Below are positions 34,851-44,882 of a DNA stretch of 64,000 bases, one piece after another. Source of the DNA: Dactylonectria macrodidyma. Lineage: Eukaryota > Ascomycota > Sordariomycetes > Hypocreales > Nectriaceae. The stretch's first letter is position 1, and each line of letters begins with the position of its first letter. A program made the position numbers and the translations under genes. The notes below the pieces were generated by a model. That model was not told the DNA's origin. It saw nothing but the letters and a program-made list of their open reading frames with translations, and made no database searches. The stretch spans positions 1,612,001 through 1,676,000 of the forward strand of contig JAGMUV010000006.1 of assembly GCA_020744425.1 (NCBI GenBank), given 5' to 3'.

Positions 34851-35519
34851 ATGGCTATTTGATAAGTTTAAGATATATTAATTCGCGTTTCAAATTTATG
34901 TGCAATTGCTCACAGCGCTGTCAATGATGAGTTTGATGAAGTTGTGTTGAATCTAGCCCCTCGTGTGGGATATAATTACTGACCAACGAGCCTCGGTTAT
35001 ATCGTCATCTGATAAAATCTAGAGATCTAACCCGGCGGAAACCAGCTCTAGGATTATTTTTATACAAACAATCAGTTCGGTACAAGTAAATTGATGCCAC
35101 TGGAGAAGGTGATGAAGCTCGTCCTCAAGCTGGCGTGGCGCCCCGCATCTACCGAAGACAGTTTCTTCCCCCGCCGAAATTACCCCAGCTTTTGCCCCGG
35201 CTAATTCGTCCATTCTTCACCGAAGCAGCGCCTGTAGCCTCGGCGCCAGCAGTGCATGGCCGGGGCATTTGAGTGCTCTCAGCCCGCTAAAAGACAAATG
35301 CCATGGGCCCTGGATACCCTTAACCTCCTCTCCATTCCATCCCGTCTGCTCTTCTTCCCTTGTCTTGTTGGCCTCACAATCACAGAAAAAGTCTTGCATA
35401 GCCGACTTCAATTCTCCTTCGTTACCTATTCTATCTGGATCAGTTATCTTGGAAAGTTCGAGGTTGAACGGCAGTTTTACAGCTTTACAGGCTTAGGCGA
35501 CTCCCCCCCCATCCAAATC
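34851..35519. promoter_or_regulatory. Intergenic region / acyl-CoA dehydrogenase promoter
   Basis: No gene. The promoter half carries a dense group of CreA-type sites (next entry). Confidence 0.45.
35169..35265. promoter_or_regulatory. Four CreA-type SYGGGG sites in 97 bases
   Basis: CCCCGC at 35169, CCCCAG at 35183, CCCCGG at 35195 and CCGGGG at 35260, 255-350 bases before the acyl-CoA dehydrogenase ATG. All fit the CreA/Cre1 consensus SYGGGG. About one per 500 bases is expected by chance at balanced composition. Confidence 0.45.
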
Positions 35520-37056
35520 ATGTCGCCCAGCGCCAGCGTCGACAATCCCGCCTTCGATGGCCCTGCTTTCAGCCATCTGCCTCAATGGGTTAAGGCCAAG
35601 CTTCGACCCATTGCCATTGAGAAGATCCAGGCCGTTTATGACTGGGTGGAAAATGAGTGCATCCCGCGGGAGCCCGTTATGGCTGCACAGGTGGACGCCA
35701 AGCGATGGGCAACACCTCCTCTGATGGAAGAGCTGCGTACGAGGGCTAAAGAACGCGGCCTCTTCAACCTCTTCTTGCCCAACCACTTCGAGGAGAGCCC
35801 TGGTCTTACAAACCTCGAGTATTCCTGCTGCGCCGAGATTATGGGTCGATGCTACTGGGCCGCCCAGGTAAGTCGCTTGTTCTGTTAAAGGAAATGTCCA
35901 ACCGTTAATATTTCCTAGACCATGAACTGTCACGCTCCCGAGACCGGAAACATCGAGTTGTTGGCCAAGTACTGCAGCCCTGAGCAGAAGAAGAAGTGGC
36001 TCAGTCCCCTCATGGAAGGCACTGCATCCTCCGCTTACAGCATGACCGAGCCTGATGTTGCTGCCTCGGATGCTACCAACATCGGAATTCGCATTACCCG
36101 TGATGGAGACGAGTACGTCATCAACGGCAGGAAGCTTTATGCAAACTGTCTCTGGAACAAGGACCTCACCTTCTACATCTTGATGGGCCTCAGTGACCCC
36201 GACGACCCAAACAAGTGGAACCGCCATACCATGATCATCGTTCCATGTGACACGCCTGGCATCACCCAGGTTCGAAACTTGTCAATCATGGGATATGACT
36301 GGGCTCCGGAAGGTCATGGCGAGTACATCTACGAAAACTGCCGGGTCCCCGCCGAGAATGTCATTGTCTCCCCCGGAAAGGCCTTCATGATTGCTCAAGG
36401 AAGACTTGGTGGTGGAAGAATCCATCATTGCATGCGGTAAGTTGCATTTAACCACAACTCACTCACACGCCCTCTAACACTGAGTAGATTGATTGGACAG
36501 GCGGAGAGAGCTTACGAACTTGCCCTCATGAGATGCAATGACCCGAAGAAGAAGCCTAGAGGAAAGCTAATTGGCGAATTCGACTCAAACATCGAGAGGA
36601 TTGCGCAAATGCGTCTTGAAATAGACTCAATGCGCCTCATCGTGTGCAGTGCCGCAGACACCATGGACAAGGTCGGAAACAAGGAAGGCAAGCGATGCAT
36701 CGCCATGTGCAAGGTCCTGGTGCCTCACAAGATCACCGAGATCATCGACGAGGTGATGCAAATATGGGCCGGACAGGGACTCACCCAGCACACGCCGCTT
36801 CCACAGCTATGGACATACGCTAGATTTGTGCGTGTTGCTGACGGACCTGGTAAGCAACTAATTTAATCTTTGAAGCATATTTGCGTTATATTGACTGACA
36901 TTTCTAGACGCTGCTCACAAGCACCAAGTCGGACGGGAGGAGATGAAGAAGGGCAAGGAGGTCATAGAGAGGCATCAAGAGTACAACCGAAAGGCCAAGA
37001 AATTTGTAGAGCTCAGTGGCGAGAAGCTCCGGATGATGCCAGAAGATACGCTTTGA
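35520..37056 (+). CDS. Acyl-CoA dehydrogenase (ACAD10/11-like)
   Basis: FAD enzyme making the trans-2-enoyl-CoA in beta-oxidation. Exons: 35520..35867, 35919..36436, 36488..36849, 36908..37056; 458 residues, all three introns 51-58 nt and phase-consistent. It resembles the free-standing ACAD domain of ACAD10/11 rather than the mitochondrial short/medium-chain enzymes. Signatures: NCHAPETGNIELLAKY (family NxxAPDTGNME), SAYSMTEPDVAASDATNI for flavin contact, GHGEYIYENCRVPAENVI, and GQAERAYELALMR. The C-terminus PEDTL is not PTS1 and no mitochondrial presequence is obvious, so location is uncertain. In the cluster it would act after the CoA ligase. The catalytic base is probably the Asp/Glu of the GQGLTQHTPLPQLW region and was not assigned. 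Confidence 0.9.
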
Positions 37057-37472
37057 TATGTAAGTTTTAATTGCATGCCTATACGGGAAGAGTACGAACA
37101 ATCGGGCCGTCTTTCTTCATTCCCAAACTAGCCTTCATCCAATCCCTTGGATCCCATATATCGACATATAGATATTCAAGTACAGATAAAACAGAATTCG
37201 CAGTAGAGATAGCCTTCATCATACGTAGTTAGTGAATGAATTTCAAGTTGAATTTTACTAGCACATCCACTCATATGCTGACTATGCTGTGAACCTGTTT
37301 CATGTGGTCAGGGTACACCTTCACGGAGTGAGATGAACAACCAATGCACGAATGCTAGACGAGGCTCGGCAATTTCATTACTCTCGGTTTTACTCTTTGT
37401 TTGCTTTCTCCATGTTTGTATTTCTATGGACTATTTTCAAATACAAATTTGTCTGCTGTATACCTCATGCAA
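37057..37472. other. Convergent intergenic region
   Basis: 3' regions of the acyl-CoA dehydrogenase and the minus-strand aldehyde dehydrogenase, AT-rich. Nothing else recognised. Confidence 0.5.
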
Positions 37473-39262
37473 TCAAAGTTTCGCCATGTTGACCATAATC
37501 GTCTTCCTCTCGGTAAAAGCACGCATGGCCTCAACGCCGTTCTCTCGCCCGATTCCAGAGCTCTTCGAGCCGCCGAACGGAACGGTGAGGAAACACAAAC
37601 TGATGCAATTGACGCCTACCATTCCTGATTCGAAGTCGGCAGCAACCCGAAGGGCCTTGTTGATATCCTGGGTGAAGACACCAGCCATCAGGCCGAACTC
37701 GGTGTCGTTGGCCCTAGCGATGATCTCCTCCTCAGTCTTGAACTTATTCAAGACAGCGACGGGGCCGAATATTTCGTTGCGGGAGATTTCTGCATCTGCC
37801 TCGACGCCCTCGAAGACGGTAGGCTGGATGAAGAAGCCCTAATAGACTGTTAGTAGCTGAACTTGGGAAGGAGATTAAACACATAATTACCTCTTCGCCA
37901 ATGCGTCCGCCGCCGGTTAGCAAGTTGCCTTGACTCTTGCCACGCTCGATAAATCCCTTGACCCGCTCGTATTGGGACTTATCAACCAGAGGACCAAGAG
38001 TTGTGGCCTCTGCATCGGGGTCTCCGGCTCCCTTCGCTTTTTGTTCCATGGCGGCCTTGTAGGCGGTCACAAACTTGTCGTAGATACCCTCTTGAACGTA
38101 GACTCTACTGGCTGCAAAGCACACCTGGCCAGTGTTGGCGGTGATGGCATTGGCGCACCAAGCCACCGCGTTCTCAAAGTTGCAGTCGTCGAAGACGACG
38201 GCCGGACTCTTACCTCCGAGCTCCAGCGTTACCCGCTTGAGGTTGCTCTTTGCGGACATCTCTTGGATCTTGCGTCCCGTGGTGGTCGAACCGGTGAAAC
38301 TGACCTTGTTGACCTTCATGTGGCTGGCAAGAAGAGCTCCAGTGCTGCCGTCACCAGACAGGATTTGGAAGACACCAGGAGGAAAGCCAGCTTCTTTGAT
38401 GAGAGTTCCTAGCGCCAGGGCGGCTAAAGGAGTCTTCTCGGAAGGCTTAAGAATGAAGGTGTTTCCTGTTGCGAGAGCAGGCCCAGCTTTCATACCTGGA
38501 GCGTGTCAGCCATTTCTATTGTGGAATGGAGGAAATCATCTGCTAGTGTTCATCTGTCTTGGGCGAGTGGAAAAGAAATCAGATCCAACTTACCAACATT
38601 TCCTAAGGGTCCGTTCCAAGGCACAATGCCACAGGTGACACCAAGAGGCTCGTTGGTCACAATCTTGAGGAATCCATCATCTGCGGGAAATGACTCTCCA
38701 GGGAATTTATCTGCGTATCCAGCAAAATATCGGAATCCTTCGCCTTTGGTTGACCTGTTAACTCTCGATCGGTTTCGGCTGAGAACGTTCTCGGTTTAAC
38801 TTACATGCCAGGTTGATCTCAAAAGACCCGAACGACCCAAAAGGCGCGCCCAGGGTAATTCGAGTCAGTTCAGCCAAGGCAGTGCCATTTGCCTCGATCA
38901 AATCGGCCAGCTTGACCATACAGTCGCGACGCGTCTTGGCGGGCGTGTTTCGCCACGTCTTAAAGGCCTCGGCAGCAGCAGCAACTGCGATGTTGACATC
39001 TTCCTCTCCCGCAAGGGCGACATCGTTTGCTACCAGGCTGTCATCCCTGGGGTTGTGCACTTCGAGCTTCTTGCCGCTCTTTGACTCGACATACTGTGTA
39101 GTACCAGTCAGTACCATGTTCGACACGGATCGTTTAGGATGCCGTGGGGTTATGTACCTCGTTATTGATGAAGAGCAACTTGGGTAAGTTGTCCCGGCTG
39201 TGAGGAATCTTCAGTGCCTCCGTCGCAGGCTTCACAGATAGAGAGGCGCCGAGTGAAGTCAT
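37473..39262 (-). CDS. Aldehyde dehydrogenase (NAD(P)+), PTS1-type C-terminus AKL
   Basis: Oxidises an aldehyde to the acid. Exons on minus: 39262..39158, 39093..38805, 38743..38594, 38495..37891, 37838..37473; about 504 residues. Cofactor site is in SFTGSTTTGRK, catalytic Glu in LELGGKSP, catalytic Cys in NTGQVCFAASRVY, and late motif NEIFGPVA across intron 4. The protein ends NMAKL; A-K-L is a functional PTS1 type, so peroxisomal import is predicted. Intron 2 (38744..38804) is odd: to keep phase with GFRYFAGYADKFPGE it must end in CCAAAG rather than YAG, because the better TTAACAG acceptor upstream breaks the frame. Either a rare acceptor is used or there is a small indel. Head-to-head with the ADH over 557 bases. 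Confidence 0.88.
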
Positions 39263-39819
39263 TTTTGGAAATATTATCTCAAGGATTAGGACGGATTTGC
39301 CAATGTTCCAGCAGCAGGAAACCAGCGTGCCGCTACCGAGCCTTATAGAGACGCAGAACCGCTCCTCAAATGCAGCGGGGCATCAGATCCGTCAGGCTCC
39401 AGGTAGCACTGCTCACTACCTTAGCCAGCAATGAATTTCATCCTTACCATCAGGTGTAGGATATTCATATCCGCACGAGTCGTGAAGTGACGCAGGGGGC
39501 TCCAAGTTTGACTCGGATGCCCTCAAGCGACTTGTTTAGCGTGGGTGGGTGTGGATTTGCGGGGGAGTGGGTTGTTTCCCCGCAACAAGAACCTGTGACA
39601 AGTCTTATTCCAGGAAGTGGACATCCGTAGCCTCGGGTAGTTGAGGACGACTTTTTTGGTTGAGAATATGCGCATTGGAGTTATTGGAGTGTGTACGTAT
39701 CACGGAGTGGGAGGGTTGAAGTGTGGTGATAAAATACATGGGTGTTCCACGCAAGCCTCGACTGCAATGTCTGTACAGCTTCTCGACAATCAGTCTTGCC
39801 CAAATACATACCATACAAT
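39263..39819. promoter_or_regulatory. Bidirectional promoter ALDH / ADH
   Basis: 557 bases between two divergent starts. CreA-type sites lie at 39375 (GCGGGG), 39559 (GCGGGG) and 39578 (CCCCGC), the last two forming an inverted pair 13 bases apart. Co-regulation of the two oxidation steps is likely. Confidence 0.5.
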
Positions 39820-40933
39820 ATGACTGCCACTTCTACTAGTAATCTGCCGTCCACCATGCAGGCTGGCCAGTGGGATGTTGTATGTTTCATTCCATGCACG
39901 TGAATTCGTTGAAAGCCGACTCACACTCGCGATTTAGGATCAACAGAAGGTTGTCATCAATACTATTCCAGTCCCAGAGCCTGGCCCCAATGAGTTTCTT
40001 GTCAAGATCCGGTCAGCGTCGCTCTGCCATAGCGATATAATGGCCATCAATGACAACAAAGAGACTGTTACTCTTGGCCACGAGGGCCTTGGACACATCG
40101 TGGCTCTGCACCCCTCGGCCGAAGGCAAGGGATTCCAGATCGGTGATGCCGTCGGGTTTCTCTACATCTTAGGCTGCTGCTTTGAATGCGATGGCTGCAA
40201 GATCCACAACCTCTTCTGCGAAACCGGCAAGCAGAAGCTCCAAGGCTTCGCAGTCAACGGCTTCTTCCAGGAGTACGCCGTCGTCGACTATCACAGCGCG
40301 GCCAAGCTGGACGAGAAGCTGTGGAACATGGACGCAGGCTGTGCCATCTTCTGCGCTGGAATCACAGCGTTTCACTCCATCGATAGCTGTGAGCTCCAGC
40401 CCGGGGACTGGTTTGGAGTTGTTGGCTGCGGCGGACTTGGACAGATTGCGACGCAGTACGCTAAAGCTATGGGCCTGCGAGTTGTTGGCATCGACATCCA
40501 GGACGGCAACCTTGAGGAGACGCGTAAACAAGGCGCGGACGCCGTTTTCAACTCCAAGGACAACCCAAACTACATTGAAGAGATTCAAAAGCTCACAGGA
40601 GGTGGATGCCACGCTGTCGCGGTGTACACCAACAGCCATAGGGCATACCAAGCAGCACCCTCTATCATCAAACTGGGCGGGACTTTGATGGTTATCGGGA
40701 TTCCAAAGGAGCAGCTCACCGTTAGCTACATGGACATTGTGATGAAGCGGTTCAAGATCAAGTCGGACAACACAAGCATCCCCCAGAGGATGGGCAAGGC
40801 GGTCGAGTTCACAGAAAAGCATGGCATCATGCCTGTGGTGGAGGTGAGAGGCGGGCTTGAAGCTCTCCCAGAAATGGTGAAGGAGATGCAGGAGGGAAGA
40901 AACCGTACTCGCACAGGTATTGTGTTTTCGTAA
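39820..40933 (+). CDS. Zinc-dependent alcohol dehydrogenase (MDR superfamily)
   Basis: Oxidises an alcohol to aldehyde or ketone. Exons 39820..39879 and 39938..40933 (intron 58 nt, GTATGT...TTTAG); 351 residues. Catalytic zinc ligands are C50 (SASLCHSD) and H68 in GHEG. The structural zinc loop CCFECDGCKIHNLFC supplies C101, C104, C107 and C114. The NAD-binding GCGGLGQIATQYAK is intact and is followed by VVGIDIQ, whose Asp ending beta-2 favours NAD over NADP. Length and layout match fungal ADH1-like enzymes. The C-terminus GIVFS carries no PTS1, so it is probably cytosolic, which separates this step from the PTS1-bearing ALDH. Its product would pass to the divergently transcribed ALDH. Confidence 0.92.
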
Positions 40934-41341
40934 ATAGATATCCCTTTTGAGGAGAGCTAGTTCAGGTAATTGTCTCCGATTTTCAAGTTCAAAACCTTAC
41001 TGAGTGACGCAGTTTCCTTCATTCGGGTTACTGATATTGTTTCCACGGAGAGCAAAACACAACCGTGCAATGTGTTCATGAGGTTACCAACAGACATGAA
41101 CAAACACTTTACCCTCAAGTCCCAAACTAGCCAAGTCCATGCTTGATTCATCAGCACCGACAGCATGCGCCAGGATCAGACGATTCCCTGAGATCACATA
41201 GCGTGTAGTTAGACAACGGTGAAGCATGATCACAGAATCTTTTAGATGTGGTCAAAACATCAAGTTGGAGTGTTTCATGAAAATGGAAGTCGAGCCACGT
41301 CTCTGAAAATGACGGGCGCAACTGTATTGGTTCTAGTTCTA
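40934..41341. other. Convergent intergenic region
   Basis: 3' regions of the ADH and the minus-strand CoA ligase. No further feature seen. Confidence 0.5.
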
Positions 41342-43188
41342 CTACAGTCTCGCTCTTGTTGCACCGGAGCCGCTCTCAATCTCAGCCGCATCCCTCTTCG
41401 CCCAGTCTTTCATGACTTTGCGTTGAATCTTGCCACTCGCTAACTTGGGCACGCAGTCAATAAAGACTACACCTCCCACCAGCCGCTTGTGTTTGGCAAC
41501 CCGCTTGGAGATCCAGTCCTGGATATCTTGAGGTGTCACCCTGCCTCTGGAAGATTCCTGTATGACAACGTAGGCTCGCGGCCATTCTTCTCCCTTGCTG
41601 TTTGGTAGGTTAGAAGAAAAGACGTTAAAGTAGATAAAGAGAAGTGAAGAGGCCGGTGTCTTACAGGGTGATTCCAACGACTGCTGCATCAGCAATGTCC
41701 TCGTTCTCCAGGAGAGTTGCCTCCAACTCCGCAGGAGCAACTTGGAGTGCGTTAACTTTGATGAGTTCCTGTGATAATTAGCATCGAGTATCCCAGTAAA
41801 CGATTAGATTGGCCAACCTTCTTGCGGTCCACAATCCAAAAGAAGCCCTCTTCATTCTTCACGGCGATATCACCTGTTTTTAGGTAGCCATCGCTATCAA
41901 AGCTCTCGGCAGTTGCTGCGTCGTTCTTCCAGTATTTCATGCATACATTCGGGCCTCTGATGTACATCTCTCCAGGTTGCCCAACGGCAACTTCCTTCCC
42001 GTCATCATCGAGGAGCTTGCATTCACAGTTGGGATCAAGCTTGCCCACCGACCCTGTGTCGTCTTGGATGCCTCCTGGGACGTGCAACGCGCCGCACGTA
42101 ACCTCGGTCATACCCCAGCCCTGGTTGATCTGCATCTGGAAGCGTCTTTGACACTCGTTCTGGAGCTCCCGGGACAGCGGAGCCGCTCCGCACAGCACGT
42201 CTTTGACGCTGGAGATGTCGTACCTCGCCGTCTCTGGCCGCTTTGAAAGCATGACGAGGATGGGTGGCGCGATTTGGAGGCTGGTGATTCGGTACTTTCC
42301 AATGACGAACAAGAAGTCCTCATATCGAAATTCTGTCATAATATAGATCGGAACATTGAGTTTGATGGCCATCAAAATGGTGTACATCTGACCATACGCA
42401 TGGTACAGGGGCAAGAACCCGATCCAGCGCTCTTTTGGTCGGGACTCAAATTTGTACGGCTTGTGGGCGTACCGCATGAAGACGGTCTGCTCGACATTGG
42501 CGATAAGGTTGTAGTGAGAGACGCAGACACCCTTGGGAAGACCAGTTGTCCCAGAGCTGTAATTGATTGTTGCGATAGTTCCAGCAGAGTCCCTGGGACT
42601 CATTTCAGGCCACTTCCAGGTGTTTCCTTGCTCTGGTGTTCCAATCATGGCTCGCCAGTCGGAAACGCCGCGTCTGACAGGCACTTCGGAATCAGAGAAC
42701 TGGAATATGCGATCCTTGGAGAGACCAGCCTGTGATGCAGCTTCCAGCATAGGCTCGAGCATTTTTGGGTGGACTAGAACCGCCTTGGCGGTTGTGTTGT
42801 TCAGTTGGTGGACAAGTTCTAGAGGCCTTGTCAGTTACGTCTAGGTCGGTTCTAGAGAGTGAAGAACCATGCCTGGAACTGTGTACGCTGGATTGGCGCC
42901 ACTAAAGATGAACCCTGCGCCAACGATGCCCAGAAATGCAACCGGGACATATATGGAGTTGGGGGAGCAGATCATGACAACATCGCCCTTCTCGACGCCC
43001 AACCGCTCCAGGCCATAACCGAGCCGTCTCACCCAATGGAGAAGCTGCTTGGGAGAGAGATTCTTCTCCTCGGGAGTCTTACTGTCGAGCCACAGTGGCT
43101 CTTCCGACACCGGACCATCTCCAAACAGGTAGCTGAGGACGTTTTTCTGAGGGATGTCGAGGACGGGATACGGGGACGCGACAGGCAT
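41342..43188 (-). CDS. Acyl-/aryl-CoA ligase (4-coumarate-CoA-ligase-like), PTS1 ARL
   Basis: ANL-superfamily enzyme making acyl-CoA from a carboxylic acid, ATP and CoA via an acyl-AMP. Exons on minus: 43188..42873, 42818..41818, 41768..41665, 41597..41342; 558 residues. The P-loop-like AMP motif is YSSGTTGLPKG. Further signatures are the adenine-site INQGWGMTEVT, the hinge DGYLKTGDIA...DRKKELIKVNALQV (across intron 2) and the catalytic Lys in LASGKIQRKV. The end TRARL fits PTS1, as in many fungal 4CL-like ligases of peroxisomes. Intron 1 (42819..42872) is GC-AG type: CAG|GCATGG donor, AACTGAC branch site, CTCTAG acceptor. Splicing there yields the family sequence NPAYTVPELVHQL. Head-to-head with the SDR gene. 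Confidence 0.92.
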
Positions 43189-43869
43189 GGTGGCGGTTGA
43201 GGGGGAGAGGGAATGCGATTAGAACAAAAACAGAGGAGTCGCCGAATAGCAATTGAAATCAAGTAGCACGAGATCAAAACAGTGAAAGGATTGAAGCTGA
43301 GCTTGCCCCTTGATAATGCTCTGAGCTAGGTGATCTCGCTTCACTGAGGAGAGCATTGAAGCTCTAGTCCTGGCCGTGAGGACCCGAGGCCCCGAGGGAG
43401 CTCTCGGCAGTATACTAACGCAATGCACTAAAACGCACAACAAGCCGCTAAACTGTGGCGAGCCAGCGGCAAGACATGCCCTGGCACAGCGAGCTCCAGG
43501 CCTATTCTGATCTAGCCATAGGTACCCCGTACTGCTCATAGGTACATGCTGCTAATATCGTCAGACCAGGGTTGTTCAGCCGGGGGGCGGGGTAGTTCCC
43601 CGGCCAGTTGCCCCGCAGAATGCGCCGGACCCGCGGCTAGATCTGGCTGTGAAATTGAACTAGCCACGGCTAGAAGTTCATGTTTGAGGCAGCTTGAAGA
43701 TGAACGAACTCTTGATGCTCAGTAGAACGCCGATAAATCCTATGATAGCGGGATTGCTTCTATTAACAAGATTGCCTTCATCGGGGGATTGAATAACTCT
43801 AACCCAACCAACCCTGTTTCCCACTCTCACTCTTACTCCCACCCCCACATACCAAAACACCAATTCGCC
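43189..43869. promoter_or_regulatory. Bidirectional promoter CoA ligase / SDR
   Basis: 681 bases between two divergent starts, no coding region. Contains the densest CreA-type site group of the window (next entry). Confidence 0.5.
43580..43616. promoter_or_regulatory. Four CreA-type sites in 37 bases
   Basis: CCGGGG at 43580, GCGGGG at 43587, CCCCGG at 43598 and CCCCGC at 43611: two direct pairs in opposite orientation, 254-290 bases before the SDR start and about 400 before the ligase start. Paired SYGGGG sites are the arrangement known to confer CreA repression. Confidence 0.55.
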
Positions 43870-44882
43870 ATGTCAGAATTCAATAATTTCGACTCCCTCT
43901 TCTCCCTTGAGGGCAAAACCGCCCTTGTCACCGGCGGCTCCAGAGGCCTCGGACTGCACATGGCCACAGCATTCCTGCGTTCTGGCTGCTCACTTGTCAT
44001 TATAACTGCTCGGAAACGAGAGGGAGAGCAGGGCATCGATCAGGCAGTGGACAAGCTCAACAAATTGCCCCGTATCAAAGGAAAGGCTGTGGGCATTGCA
44101 GCCAATGTTGCGAGCTCCGAGGACATCATTCGTCTCACTGACGAAGTGAAAACTTTGGTTGGAAAAAAGGGCCTCAATATCCTGGTCTGCAATGCGGGAG
44201 CGGCTTGGGGGTCACCATTTCTCGAAGCTCCCTCTTCGAGCAGCATCAAGATCCTTGACCTCAACGTCCGTGGCGTTTTCGAACTTGTCCAAAAGTGAAT
44301 ACAATACACACAATCGCACTTTCACCAAACAAATGGCTAATGTGATATTATTTAGATCTGTGCCGCTCATGGAAACGTCCGCGTCCAAGCAAGACCCTGC
44401 AAGAGTCTTGATCGTCAGCTCAACAGCCGCCACCAATGTGCCTCATGTTGGCGAGCACGGAACCATCATGTACTCGACCTCAAAAGCCGCAGCAAATGTG
44501 AGTAAGCATGCCGATACCAATACCTAGACTAACCAATATCATTAGCACCTAGGCCGCAACCTCGCAGTTGAGTTGGGTCCGCGCAACATCACGACCAACA
44601 TTATTGCACCAGGCTTTTTCCCTTCGAAGCTTGCCCAGGGCTTAATCAACAATTTGGGCGGCATCGATGAACTTAGCAAGGATAACCCAGTCGGCCGTCT
44701 AGGCGAGCCTGAAGACATTGCGGGAGTGGCAATTTTTCTCTGCTCCCGGGCGGGTGGTTACGTGTAAGTCAACGTTATTCATTGTCAGAATACCCTTTCT
44801 AATCGTATCCTGCAGAAACGGCGTCGATATCGCAGTTGATGGCGCGGCGAGATTATCCGCGGGACGATTGTCTAGGCTCTAA
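43870..44882 (+). CDS. Short-chain dehydrogenase/reductase with PTS1 (SRL)
   Basis: Classical SDR, probably acting on a hydroxyacyl or ketone intermediate in the peroxisome. Exons: 43870..44294, 44356..44497, 44546..44763, 44816..44882; 283 residues, introns 48-61 nt. Cofactor motif TGGSRGLG, then NAGAAWG. Catalytic Ser is in LIVSSTAA and Tyr/Lys in TIMYSTSKAAA. The frame upstream of 43870 is open but has no earlier ATG, so MSEFNN is the start. The last exon encodes only 21 residues, ending LSAGRLSRL; SRL is a good PTS1. Together with ARL on the divergent CoA ligase and AKL on the ALDH this marks a peroxisomal module. Close relatives are rhamnolipid RhlG / 3-oxoacyl reductase-like SDRs, so a beta-ketoacyl reaction is possible. 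Confidence 0.9.
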
